Positions 39,384 through 53,082 of a DNA stretch of 64,000 nucleotides are shown here, piece after piece. Each line of letters begins with the position of its first letter. The stretch's first letter is position 1. The translations under genes and the position numbers were made by a program. Location: assembly GCA_043228905.1 (NCBI GenBank), contig JBHGNT010000004.1:5580001-5644000 (forward strand). Reading direction: 5' to 3'. The stretch is from Azolla caroliniana. Its lineage: Eukaryota; Polypodiophyta. The notes beneath the pieces are model-generated. The model saw only the letters and a list, made by a program, of their open reading frames with translations, had not been told where the DNA came from and did not search any database.

Positions 39384-39834
39384 TGTCACATACGTAGACA
39401 AGGGCAAGGACAAGTAGGCGAGCTCAATATTAACAAAGAGAGAAAGATAGATATATAGATAGAGAGGAGTGTAGACAAGAGAACAAGAGAGAGAGCGAGG
39501 GTAGACAAAAGAGCGAGAACTAAATTATGCTTCCGTAACTGGTGTTGTTCACCTTGATTGTAATCAAGGTGCCCCGAAGTATTTATACAAGAATGTGGTG
39601 GTATGCATGTAAGCTAGGAAACATCAAGAGAATGCATGGAAACTTCTAGAGAGTGCATGTCTATGCATTCTCTAGAAGTTTCTTGAAACTTCTAGTGATT
39701 AACTTACAATGTAATAAGTTGAAACTTATACAATACAATAATGCATAGATGGAATGTAGCTCAATTGGTAAGATTGCCCAATAAGACCAAGGGGTCATGG
39801 GTTCAACCCCCTACATTCCATCGTGTCTATGATA
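39384..39834 (-). repeat. 3' LTR of element E
   Basis: Plus strand TGTCACATACG...GTCTATGATA. It contains the perfect palindrome CACCTTGATT-GT-AATCAAGGTG (39551-39572) and a 19-bp-stem, 4-nt-loop hairpin (39640-39681, AAACTTCTAGAGAGTGCAT with one G-T pair). It also contains a tRNA-like segment (39750-39820). Confidence 0.92.
39750..39820 (+). other. tRNA-derived sequence inside the element E LTR
   Basis: 71 nt with a perfect 7-bp acceptor stem (TGGAATG with CATTCCA), an A-box TAGCTCAATTGGTAAG and a B-box GGGTTCAACCC. The anticodon stem has A-A mismatches and position 33 is not T, so it is probably not a working tRNA. Antisense to element E. A more decayed copy is at 44336-44405 in the other LTR. 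Confidence 0.65.
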
Positions 39835-39875
39835 TTATCCTCCCTCTAAGGCCGTCTCTTAGGACTCGAGGATAG

Positions 39876-42800
39876 CTAATGTGGGTATTGTTGATGAAAA
39901 TCACGAATGGCCTCTGGAGCATTTTGTAAATGTGTAATTGGTTCCCATGTGGCATCCGAAATGGGGTAACCTTTCCATAAGACCAAATATTGGAGTTGTC
40001 GACGACGATATCGAGAGTCGAGGATTTGGTCAACCTCATATTCTTCGCCCGTCGACAATTCCATAGGTGGCGGTGGAGGAGGGTGTCGTCCTGGAATTCG
40101 AGAAGGATGGTAGAGTTCGAGGAGGGAAACGTGAAAAACATCGTGAATCCTGAATGTTGGAGGGAGTGCTAACCGGAAGGCGACTGGGTTGATCCACTCG
40201 ATGATATGAAAGGGGCCTAGTCTTTTGTAGTCCAATTTAGCACAAGGACGTGTGGTGGCGATGTGACGACATAACAACCAAACCATGTCGCCGATTGCAA
40301 ACGTTGGTGCAGCTAAGCGATGTCGGTTCGCTTGATCTTTATAGTGGTCACCAACAACACAGAGCTCCAAGGAGAGGTCACAATGGACATCGTGTAAAGC
40401 GCGGGCATGTGTCTCTACCGAAGGATTGACCGAAGTTGCAGGAATGGAAATGTTGAAACGAGGGTGAAATCCATAGTTTGCAAAGAAGGGGGAAACCTTA
40501 GTCGAAGCATGGATACTATTATTGTAAGCAAATTCCTCCATTGCAAGGAAGTTCACCCAATCCTCCTGTTGGTAGCTCACGGTACACCGAAGGTATTGTT
40601 CGAGGATTTGGTTGACTTGCTCCGTTTGTCCATCAGTTTGAGGATGGTATGCTGAGGACAATTTGACAGAAGTCCCGAATGTTTGTAGAAGTCGTCGCCA
40701 AAAGTGGGAAATGAACTGAGAACCTCGATCAGAGATGATATCCTCAGGTAAGCCATGTAATCAAACAACATTTTTAAGAAAAAGATCAGTTGTCTCTTCC
40801 CCGTAAATGGTTTTGGAACATGGAATAAAGTGAGCCATCTTCGAAAACCGATATGACTAGCATCGTGTCATGTCCACCAACCAAAGGGAGGTCGGTGATA
40901 AAGTCCATGGATAGAGAGACCCATGGTCGACGTGGAATGGGGAGCGGGTGGAGAAGACCATATGGCTGATGGTGAGGCGTTTTGGACCGAGCACATCCAT
41001 CAGATGTCTTGATAAATTCCTTGACAAATTTCCAAGGTTGGGGCCACCAAAACCCTCGAGATAGCAATTCTAGGGTTTTCGTAACCCCAAAGTGGCTGGC
41101 AAGAGGATCATCATGACAGTTTTGTAGAACCCGTGTACGACATGAACCTTCGGGAATGTACAAGAGATGATTATGATATAGTAACCCATCCCGGGTTGTA
41201 AATTGGTTGAGATATGAGCTTTTCCTGTTCAGAGATGGATCATTAATGCGGCCCATGATTTCTTTGGTGAATGGGTCTGACACGGTTGTCGTGGGGATCT
41301 CGTTGAGCAAAGAATCATCATGTAACATGCAGGTGGCGAACATTTGAAGTTGATCGGGTCGCAACAAACAATGAGATTGTTGTGAATATGCATCATCTCC
41401 TAGGCGCAATGCAAAATCAGGTCGTCGAGAGAGGGCATCAGCTTTCCCATGTTGATCTCCGAGTCGAGATCTCAAAGTCGTAATCGGCGAGAAAAGATGA
41501 CCATCAGGCTTGACTCCAATTCAATGTACGACTGGTGGTGAAGTAAATTAGATTTTTGCGGTCACTCAGCACCTAGATGCGATGTTGGGCCCCATCCAAA
41601 TAGGGTCGCCATTCGGTGAAGGCAGATATGATTGTTGCCAGCTCCTTGTTCTAGACTGGATAATTGATTTCCGAGGCGGTAAACTTCCGAGAGTAGAAGG
41701 CAATAGGACGTAGTGTGCCCTCGTCGTCTGGTTGGGACAGGACAACTCCAATGGCAAAGTCGGAGGCATCGGTTTCGACTTGGAAGGGCCTTGTGGGGTC
41801 GGGGTGGACCAACACTGGGGCTATGAGAAAAGCTGCCTTGAGGGCATCAAAAGCACGTTGCGCCACAAAGGTCCAAAGAAATGGAGTATCTTTTATTGTA
41901 AGGATGATTAGAGGTTGTACTAAAGACGAAAAACCATTGATAAATCGTCGATAGAAATTTGCAAAACCAAGAAATGATTGTACCTCTTTCAACCGAGTAG
42001 GGACAGGCCAATCGGTGATTGCCGCTACCTTGCGTGCATCCATTGTGATTCCGGAGGGTGAAATCACGTAGACTAGGAATTCGACAGAGGTCTGAGCGAA
42101 TTCACATTTCTCACTTTTGGCGTAAAGTCCATGTTCCCGAAGTTTGGATAGGACCAATTGGACGTGTCTGGTGTGCTCCTCTATGTTGGAAGAAAAAACT
42201 AAAATGTCGTCAAGGTAGATCACCACGAAGTGATCAAGATACTCCCGAAATATATTGTTCATCATGTGTTGAAAGACCGTAGGGGCGTTGGTGAGACCAA
42301 AAGGCATCACCTTGTACTCGAAATGTCCATAGTTGTTATTGCTAGGGCCGGACAACAGCCTAACACAGGGTGTCCACTTAAGACACGTCACCAAAGGGTG
42401 GTACGGCAGAATGACTTACAGCACAACGCTTAATTAGACCTTAATCGATTACTTAGCCATCCGTAATTAACACGCGTAGGATATGACAATAATCACAGAA
42501 CGGTAATCAACACTTGAAGATTAAGACCATAAGCTTTATTAATTATCCGCTCCTGATTACATTGTAACCGGGCCTTTATATAGGTCTCCGGTGCGAAATA
42601 CAAAACGGTGCCAAACGGCACCTTTACGGAATCATTCCGGATCCGGATCGGCATACCGATTCTGGTCCGTCCGTCCACATCTTCTTATATAATAATATGT
42701 ATATATTAAGACTACTAATTCCAATAGTTCCCAAATAACTATTCCTTCACACTTTGGTTTGGAGTTTGGACCTCCTTTAGCCTTCTTTGCCGGCCGGTAA

Positions 42801-43907
42801 CAATAGCGTGTTCGGAAGGCCGTTTTCCACACGTCGCCTAGCTTGATACGCACCAGATTGTAGGCTCCTCGAAGGTCGATTTTGGAGAAGATACGCTCGG
42901 TTTGAAGTCGATCAAGAAGTGTTGGAATTAAAGGCAAGGGGTAACGATTACGTACCGTAATTTTGTTGAGACCCCGATAATCCACACAGGCGTAATGAAT
43001 CATCCTTCTTCTTGACAAATAAGATTGGGGCTCCATCTGATGATTTGGAGGGTTGAATGAAGCCCTTGCTTGGCGAGGTTTTCATCCAGATATGTGTGAA
43101 GGGCCTCAAGTTCAGGTTCAGATAGCCCATAGATGTGCCCAAATAGTGGGTGTGTGCCATCTTGGGGTTTGATTGGGCAATCATAGGGGCAATGTGCCGG
43201 CAACCGGTCTGCATTTCGCTTTTCGAACACGTCCAAAAAATCGCTATATCTTGCGGGCAAATTAGTGACAAAAGTAGGGACGCCTTGTGACACAACGAGC
43301 ACGGAAGTGACCACGCTAGAATCGGCCACAACGGAATCGGCAACGTCGGAGACTGAGTTGAAATCAGAAGAATGTGCACCCAAGTTGAAAGCAGCCCCCA
43401 CACAAGTAATAGTGTTTGTGGAAATTTGATGAAGTGGTTACACCAATCCACCATCGGATTGTGTGTTTCTATCTCTCTGAATGTGGCTTCGAGCTCCACA
43501 AGGAAGGTAGGAAAGTTGTCTAGGAGGGGTGATGAGGTCTCGATCAATGGTGCAAACCACGCTTGTGTCGGCCCAGAGAGAAAGCTGCCAACAAGGCCGA
43601 CCCGAGAGAAATCACTAGCATAACGTTGGGGTTGTAAGCGGATGATAAGCCGAATTTGATTGATGAGGCCACGAAGATGCGCCCTCGAGCCATTGAATTT
43701 GTCAGGTAGGTTGACGTTAGGTTCGAGGACATATGAATGGGAAGAGGAAGGGGTTGGGTTAGATGTTGACGGAAGGTGAGGTTCAACGGGTGAAGGATTG
43801 TTGGATGTGCTATTTTGAAGCTCTCACAATGACTAGCGATGGCTTTCATTTTCTAATTGAAGTTGCTCCAAGGTTGCCACTACTTGGTTTAAGGCCAAGT
43901 TGGACAT
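39876..43907 (-). pseudogene. Chromovirus E gag-pol remnant with chromodomain
   Basis: The likely gag start is ATG at 43907 (MSNLALNQVVATLEQLQLEN). Gag soon breaks; a short piece ([16 protein letters not shown]) survives near 43500. Gag-end, zinc knuckle and protease are absent, and the sequence passes to the pre-RT linker ([20 protein letters not shown]). RT follows ([43 protein letters not shown]), split by a solo LTR. Then RNase H (FQVETDASDFAIGVVLSQPD) and integrase with a zinc region, MDFITDLP, IISDRGSQF and HPQTDGQTEQVNQ. The C-terminal chromodomain is EEYEVDQILDSRYRR with YLVLWKGYPISDATWEP. Several stops and frameshifts make it inactive. The chromodomain places it in the chromoviruses, which target heterochromatin in other plants. 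Confidence 0.9.
42335..42802 (-). mobile_element. Solo LTR of a Tat-related family in chromovirus RT
   Basis: 468 bp; on the minus strand TGTTACCGGCCGGCAAAG...CTAGCAATAACA. It splits the RT frame between FRTRY and GHFEYKV. Flanks are ATAGT (42330-42334) and ATAGC (42803-42807), a 5-bp duplication with one change. Similar to the LTR at 35008-35469 at both ends, around CGGTATGCCGATCCGGATCC and at the TATA box (CCTATATAAAGGCCCGG), but not identical. Confidence 0.9.
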
Positions 43908-43934
43908 GGTAACAAGAAGGGAAGGTGAACAAAC

Positions 43935-44032
43935 TGTCACGGGCGTAGACGAGAGCAAGACAAGTAGGCGAACTCAATATTAACAAAGAGAGAAAGATAT
44001 ATATATAGATAGAGAGGAGCATAGACAAGAGT

Positions 44033-44090
<58 letters not shown>

Positions 44091-44419
44091 AAGGGAGAGC
44101 GAGAACTAAATTATGCTTCCGTAACTGGTGTTGTTCACCTTGATTGTAATCAAGGTGCCCCGAAGTATTTATACAAGAATGTGGTGGTATGCATGTAAGC
44201 TAGGAAACATCAAGAGAATGCATGGAAACTTCTAGAGAGTGCGTGTCTATGCATTCTCTAGAAGTTTCTTGAAACTTCTAGTGATTAACTTACAATGTAA
44301 TAAGTTGAAACTTATACAATATAATAATGCATAGATGGAATGTAAGTCAATTGGTAAGGTTGCCCAATAAGACCAAGAGGTCATTGTTCAACCCCCTACA
44401 TTCCATCGTGTCTATGACA
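43935..44419 (-). repeat. 5' LTR of element E
   Basis: Plus strand TGTCACGGGCG...GTCTATGACA, 485 bp. Contains a long GA microsatellite (about 44036-44088). The tRNA-like copy at 44336-44405 has lost bases in the D- and T-arm regions. Confidence 0.92.
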
Positions 44420-45403
44420 ACATGTCGTTTTCTTGTAGCCATGCAAATTGGCTTGTAACATATGAGTTGTATATTATCCTATGTACTTTTTCTTAACTAA
44501 TGGAAGTAGTAATGTTTTTTGGGAAAAAAAAAAACTTCGAGAAATCTAGAGGTCAAGAATTTGAGACTTGAGATTTTGTTACCCATTTTAGCGGTATTCT
44601 TAAAGCTATAAACATAAAATGGTTAGCTTGGAGAAACCAAAAACTAATTGTGCTTATCAATAGACTAGATTTGCCTCCCGAGTATAATAGCATACATACA
44701 ACGATGTGTATTTTCTATATTTCCACATAATGGGCATATTAGAGCATCCATTCAACAATGTGCATTTTCCATATTCCACATAATGGGCATATTAGAGAGA
44801 TTACAAACAAAACATGCTAGTGATTCAACAAGGTTGTCCATTTGTATGCACCTTCTACAAAGCGATTTAGTTCTCAATTTAGACTTTATTATAAAAAAGC
44901 AAGACAAACAAACTTTGAATGATGATTTTGTGAGCCTTATTTTTGGATAAAACAAAAATGATGTATCACTTGTTTTTAGACTTGGTTTGAATAAGGCAAG
45001 GTAAATCGTCTTTGAACGATGCCCAAAAAACAATTGGTGGTCGTTGTTTTTGTAGAATACTGTAAGTAAATTCTAACATCCCATAACATATAACATAGTA
45101 TGCCTTCATCATATTTATAATATGAAATAATGCTTCTCACCTACATAACCCTCTTCTTTTCCCATAGTCCTTGGTAAAGAGCCAAATAAACCTTAGGCTT
45201 TAAATGTCTTCCACATACATGCCTATAGTTTGTAATATTCGCATACATCCAATTTAGTAACATACATTCATGTGCGTATGATACGTGATATTCGTTTCCT
45301 TTTTCTTGCCTTTTGGGTTTTTTTTTTATATACGCGCATCGCAAGTTTGAGATGGACGAAACGAACAAGGCGCGCGACCTCCACTCGCGGCTGGACCAAC
45401 CGA

Positions 45404-45452
45404 TCATGTTCATCTTCTGGTCCATCTCCTTTTCTGCAGAAGATGAACATGA
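45404..45452. repeat. 16-bp perfect inverted repeat
   Basis: TCATGTTCATCTTCTG (45404-45419) and CAGAAGATGAACATGA (45437-45452) around a 17-nt loop. It could form a hairpin in RNA; it is shorter than typical plant miRNA precursors. Confidence 0.9.
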
Positions 45453-48056
45453 CAACAACCATGATGATGATGATGGTGGAGCAACAACCATGGCTCCTTC
45501 TTACTACCTCCTTCTTAAATATAAATATGGACGAATGGATTTTAATCATAATTGGAGCCATTTCACGTGTGAGTATGACACGAATGGGAAGTATGGCTCG
45601 AACTATGTACATGCCCAACACACTTTAATGCACTTGTACGATGTTCTTTCACTTCGTAGTAATGTGTTGTGTTTGTGATAAAAAGACCATATTAACTACC
45701 AAGGAAAACCCTTTAGCTTCAACATAAATATGGTTGCCTTAATTGTCATTGATAATCTATCCTTCAGTTGCCCCCAAACATATCTTTCCATAATGCCAAT
45801 GGGATTATAAACATGGACATGCACACTAGTTGCATAACCATAGATACACATATTATGATTAATTATATCCATTTAAATGTGATGAAAGCAATGAAGAATA
45901 ATGTGCTCAATAGTAATTTAGATAAAATCTAAGATGGATAATTGGTTACATCTATAATATGCAATGAAAGCAATTGAAAACAATCTATTCAAGAAATATT
46001 TCTATAAATATAAGTCGGAATTATCCATTAAATGGGATGGCATCAATTGAAAAGATTGTGGTCAACAAACAATTAGACAAATACAAGTTGCATTCTTTGT
46101 GCTCAATGAGGAAAGAAGATTAACAACATTCGTACATGTAATTGAGGACAACCCGTACATGCACGAAGTGTGTGGAAAGCATAAAGATAATCCCGTTTAA
46201 TGTTGAAGGGTGAATGTTTAACTAAGAATGGTCCGATGCATCTTTGTTTCATTCTCAACACTAATACACGTCTTGTCATACTTCCATTTAGTTTTGGTGC
46301 TACGAATTTAGTGATATTATCCCTCTTATTGTAGAGAGGTAGTATACAAAACCTTAAAAGCTACATGCAATTAACTAACATTATTCCTAGTATTCAAAGA
46401 AATCTACGTATGAAGTTTACAATATATTTAAAATTCTTTTTTGGAAATATTATATATATATTTATTTATTTATTTATTTAAAATTCTTATTGATATTTCC
46501 ATCTTATCGTTATTTTACTCTCTTCCAAAGCTTCACCGATTTCATCTCACAAAAAAAGAGCAATGTGTCACATTGTGCCATACACCTAATGTCTAGTTAT
46601 TTTATTGATAAAATCATATTAGTAGTGGGAAACCTTAATATGAGGTTGAACATTTCTTTTGCAAGGAAAACTTTAACAAATTGTCGTGAACTTGGGATAA
46701 TCATGCACATCACAAGCACTTATCCTGTCACGCCCATGAACTAAAAATAACCAAAAGTTAAGTAGCCAACTCATAAGCATTGGATCAATTGGATTTAATC
46801 GAATAGCACGCACTCGCAAGACACCTCATTTCTAGTACCTATAACACATGTTGAGATACAAGGCATGTGCTTACTTGATTCATACTTTTAATAAAAAATG
46901 CATACAAAAAAATCATACCTCAAAGTAAGAGCTCTTATAATGATCCCAATTTCGTGGTGGACGATGAGTGTCAATGTGAAAAGTCATATCCCAAATCAAG
47001 TAGGGCATCCTTGCTATAATGGTCCCTTTAGGTGAAATATACGATTTCTAACATTTAGAAACTTGTATCACAAAGTAATTGTTTGAGAGTCGTAGAGATG
47101 ATGATCTAACAACAAAACTTTTGATTCAGAGCCGTCCACCTTTGTGGATAAGCTGAATGTGATCGAGCTCCATCATTTGCTTGCCTTACGAATTATCCTC
47201 AATGATAGTAGATGCCAAGCTTGTTAGTTTGACAAGGTTCTCCCATTGTGAACATTATGCCATGTGGGTTTCTTAAGAAAGAATGTAACATAAGTTTATT
47301 GGTGGTGGTCCAAGTGTGATGTGATCATACATGTCTAGTGAGCTTATGTCCGTTCTCAAGCACACAAACAATGAACATGCATTAATCTAATAATCACAAG
47401 GCCTAGATGTGTGCAACCAGATGCATGACTAGCATGTTAATATGCGTCATATTCCCTCTAGTGGTTAAACAAGCTGCAAAGGTGGCTATACCCTTTTGTA
47501 ATTATTTGTAAGGCTAACATTGTAAGCGTTTTCAAACGAACTGAGAGCACTATCATGTCCAACATGACTCTTGATATGACCAACATATCCGGTGCTCTGA
47601 CGATTGTCTTATGGCAGAATTCGGCAAGATTCATCGAATAAAATATAGGGGTGGCGACCGATGCAACCACAGAGGGAAGGCAAATCGCAACCTGAACGAA
47701 GAAACAAAAAAAATTGCGATGATGCTTTCCGGGCATTTTTATTCTGTCAACTTGTATGTCCAATACCGGGTGCAAACCCAAGCCTTCTTAAAAGACAGAA
47801 CAACGTAGGGGAAAACGCATAACTAACGTGACCGCGTGTGCGCGTTGCGTGTGTGTCCGGAGTCCGGACGGAATGACAAGGTGTGGATGGAGGGAGGCCA
47901 TATCATGGGATTAGGGCAAATCATGTAAATCAATTTGTATCTTCAAAAGGAAGGAGAAAGAAAGAAAGAAGAAGAAGAAGAAGAGGCAAAGAAAGAAAGA
48001 ACAAAGATCTCGGACCTAACATAGACCTAAAATTCAAAATTTGAAGGGAGCGGAGG

Positions 48057-48099
48057 CCCCCCCCCCCCCCGCCCAACACACACACACACACACACACAG
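48057..48099. repeat. C tract and CA microsatellite upstream of tubulin
   Basis: A run of about 13 C interrupted by one G, then AACACACACA repeats, about 350 bp upstream of the tubulin start codon. A second C run (CCCCCCCC) follows at about 48112-48119. Confidence 0.9.
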
Positions 48100-48239
48100 A
48101 CGGTTGAGAGAGCCCCCCCCGTCACCGTTACACTAACGGATCCATGGCCGTCATCGTTAGGCTAGAATCGACGGCCACTTAACGGCGCAACCCCCAGGGC
48201 CGCCGTTACCGCCCCGTCAAGTCTCCCCTGCCTTCTCAC

Positions 48240-48245
48240 TATAAA
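48240..48245 (+). promoter_or_regulatory. TATA box of the alpha-tubulin gene
   Basis: TATAAA in CACTATAAACCCTCCC, about 204 bp before the start codon. A pyrimidine-rich leader (CTTCCTTCCTTCC, CTCTCTCTCTCTC) lies between, typical of plant 5' UTRs. The transcription start would be near 48270. Confidence 0.7.
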
Positions 48246-48448
48246 CCCTCCCAACGCACACCCTCAGCTTCTCCATCGCCATAGCTGTCTGCCTCCTTCC
48301 TTCCTTCCTTCCTTCTCCTGCTTCTTCTTAACCTGAGAGCGTCTTCGCACACGCTTCTCTGTCACTCCTCCTCCTTCGCTCTCTCTCTCTCTCCCCTTCC
48401 CCCTAACCTCTCTTCTTCCTTTCGCCTTCTTCTTTACCTCCTGTCAAC

Positions 48449-50605
<2,157 letters not shown>

Positions 50606-52905
50606 GTAGTGGTTTTGCTATCTGTTAGTTATGGGGCAGGTAGTTAGTTATCTTGTGTTTGTTTTAGGTCGCCATGGTTGTGGGCTTGTGTGAGTAGGTT
50701 AAGAGTATGGTTAGGGTTTGCAGTTATTTGAATTTGCAGAAAAGAGCATGCTCGCTCTTTGGAACAGGGAAATCTCTAGTTGTTTTGGTGTGTTGTCAAT
50801 CTCCTCTCCATATTCTAATGCAAGTAATTTTTTGGACAAGAAGGAAAATCACTAAATTTGTTGCTCTTTGTTTGTTATATTATTGTTGTCATCCCTAATT
50901 TCTCGCATCCTGCTAAAACATTTGTTATATTACTGTTGTCACTAATTTCTCGCGTCTGCTAATTAATCTTCATTAATGACACCTCCAAAATTGCGCGCCC
51001 TTTTTTGTCAGTATGCAGTGTGAATATGTTTATGGCGTGATTCCAAGTTTCTTTCATCGCACTGTGCGTAATGATGAGACGCGTGTCTCTTTTCACCCTG
51101 TTATAAAGGCTTTTGCTCTTCTTCTTTTTAACAGCATGTTACAAACTTACTACTACCTCCTCCTCAATGATGTGTAAAAAAAGCTTCATAAGTTTATCGC
51201 CATAGTCATTGCCTGTGTTGATGATTATATTGTTCTAAATTTTTTCGAGTTTTGTTCTAAAACTTCTGCTCCCAACAAGTTTATGAAGTGTATGGCGTAG
51301 AATAATGTCCACCACCATGCTTGATGAGGTGTGTATAGCCTAGAATGATAATCAAATGACCTGGACGAAATGCACCAAAAGTAATGATAATATCTACGTA
51401 GTTTAAGAATGGGAAGTAGACAACGACATTAAACCTACAACTTGAGACTAAATTGTATGCTGATCTTGTCTGGTGTCTTGAGTGAATGAGATATTAAAGG
51501 AGGGGAGATATCTGCGTGACACGATGGGATCTTTTTGACTCCTTGGTTTCGTTTAATTTACGGCTGGCGTGTACTAGTGGAAAATCAGGCTTTAACTTTT
51601 ACTTCTTTCCTTTTCTTGCACTCACCATCCCTACCTACTACACCCACACCTTCTTTTCACGAAAGCTCGATGGAGTAATATTATAGAATGGAAAAGCATG
51701 GTATGCAATCTATATGTAAATATCTTGTTTATTGTTCTTTGTGGATTTTGTGACAAGAGGGGTTTGGTTTACTTACTACCCTTGTCGCTTGGGTCATGCA
51801 TACATATAGTTCTATTGATTTGTATAATGGGTTCAAATCCTACTACTCAATTCAAGTGTTACCTTTCTCTTTGCAGTGTTTTTGGTTGAACATAAGTTCT
51901 TGTCTACTGATTTGGTCTAGTGTCTCAAGTGAATGAGATATTAAAGTAGTAGAAGAAGAGGAGATAGCAATCATAGCACGACACAATGGGATCCTTTTGG
52001 CTCCTCGATTTCATTCAAATTGTATATTGGTTTATCGAACTCATGACCTTGAAACAATTGAGCAAACTACAACTCAACTCATTTCGCCTTTTATTTTCAC
52101 AAAATCAACTTCCCTAGACTACATGCCACATCATTGTATCAAACTCACAATCTCCAAACACATGATACAATCATCTCAACTATTGCTAGTCTGTACTTGT
52201 ATCTTTTTCATGGTAAACCATATTCCTAGACACATTGTGAGATGACTCTATGAAGGAATCCAAATATCCAAAAAGTTCTTTAAAAAATGATGTCTTGAGA
52301 AACAATTTGATGAACTGCTGAACAACTAGATAATGAGGTGTTGCCTCCCCCTTTCCAAGATGTGCCCAAAATTGTGGCCAATCCAGAGCTATTGATTAAT
52401 CAATTTTGGACTAATTTTGCATCTTGTTGTGACAAATGTCTTCATCGGAGGTTTATCCCAATTGATAAAACACATTATTTGTCCAATTCCCAATCTTATC
52501 ATTGTTGACTCTATAAAGTCCAATTATATAGTGGCATAGCCTTTTTCTAGATCAACTTGCATAATAACTATATCTTATTCTATAGATTTTGGACGTCCCA
52601 TTCTAATGATGTAAGCATTTGCAATATTATCAAGTTACATGTCGCCGAGATATAAAATCCATATTGATTCACACGGACTTCTTTTGACTAGGCAATCTTC
52701 AATTCTATCAGCTAAACCATGGGCCGCATTTGAGCAGGACATGGTTCTGAGACAGTTATCCGTTTTCCCGAGAGTTAATGCGGATGAGGGTGTGGTTTAA
52801 TGACCGCCTGGGTAGTATATTGGAAAGCATGTCCAAATTATGTCCGGGGTGGACGGGCGGTCAAATGGCCGGCCAAATGTGACAGCAGATATGTAGACAC
52901 TGACG
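50606..52905. other. Intergenic DNA between tubulin and PSRP1
   Basis: Tubulin 3' UTR and AT-rich spacer. No gene seen. A diverged direct repeat of about 90 bp (GTGTCTTGAGTGAATGAGATATTAAAG... near 51474 and GTGTCTCAAGTGAATGAGATATTAAAG... near 51920, both with ACACGATGGGATC-like ends) may be a remnant of a duplicated element. Short frames here have no family support. Confidence 0.65.
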
Positions 52906-52958
52906 GAGAGAGAGAGAGAGATATGTATGCATTCACCACATAACATTATCTTTTCCAT

Positions 52959-52993
<35 letters not shown>

Positions 52994-53082
52994 CTTCTCT
53001 CTCAGGTATATATGTATATGTATATTTATCTTTAGCAGTCTCAGTCTACAGAAACGATAGAAGAAAAGACTTAAGCTCAGAA
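52906..53082 (+). promoter_or_regulatory. PSRP1 leader with GA and CT microsatellites
   Basis: GAGAGAGAGAGAGATATG (52906-52923), then (CT)n at 52964-52989 and TATATGTATATGTATATTTATC, before the start codon. GA/CT tracts are frequent in plant core promoters and leaders. An in-frame ATG at 52927 reads through the CT repeat (Ser-Leu repeats) and is not chosen as the start. Confidence 0.5.

Larger units (their letters stand above)
39384..44419 (-). mobile_element. Element E: Ty3/gypsy chromovirus
   Basis: 5036 bp on the minus strand, flanked by the 5-bp duplication ACATG (39379-39383 and 44420-44424). LTRs are 451 and 485 bp, the difference being mostly a longer GA microsatellite in the right copy. 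Domains RT, RNase H, integrase and a C-terminal chromodomain are present; most of gag, the zinc knuckle and protease are missing. A solo LTR sits in RT. Confidence 0.93.
44425..48239. other. AT-rich intergenic DNA
   Basis: No gene or recognisable transposon coding region seen. Contains an 11-A run (44525-44535), a direct repeat of about 47 bp (44698-44744 and 44753-44798, CACATAATGGGCATATTAGAG), a perfect 16-bp hairpin (45404-45452), a GAA-rich stretch (47950-48000) and, close to the tubulin promoter, a C tract and CA repeat (48057-48099). Short open frames here (for example 45313-45678) have low-complexity (GAT)n content and no support. Confidence 0.7.

Noticed and set aside
39750-39820. Functional tRNA gene
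   Set aside because: The acceptor stem is perfect, but the anticodon stem has mismatches, position 33 is not T, and the copy in the other LTR is decayed; kept as tRNA-derived sequence only.
45313-45678. Possible small gene of 121 codons
   Set aside because: Content is driven by a GAT repeat and an inverted repeat; equally long frames exist in other frames and on the other strand; no family match.
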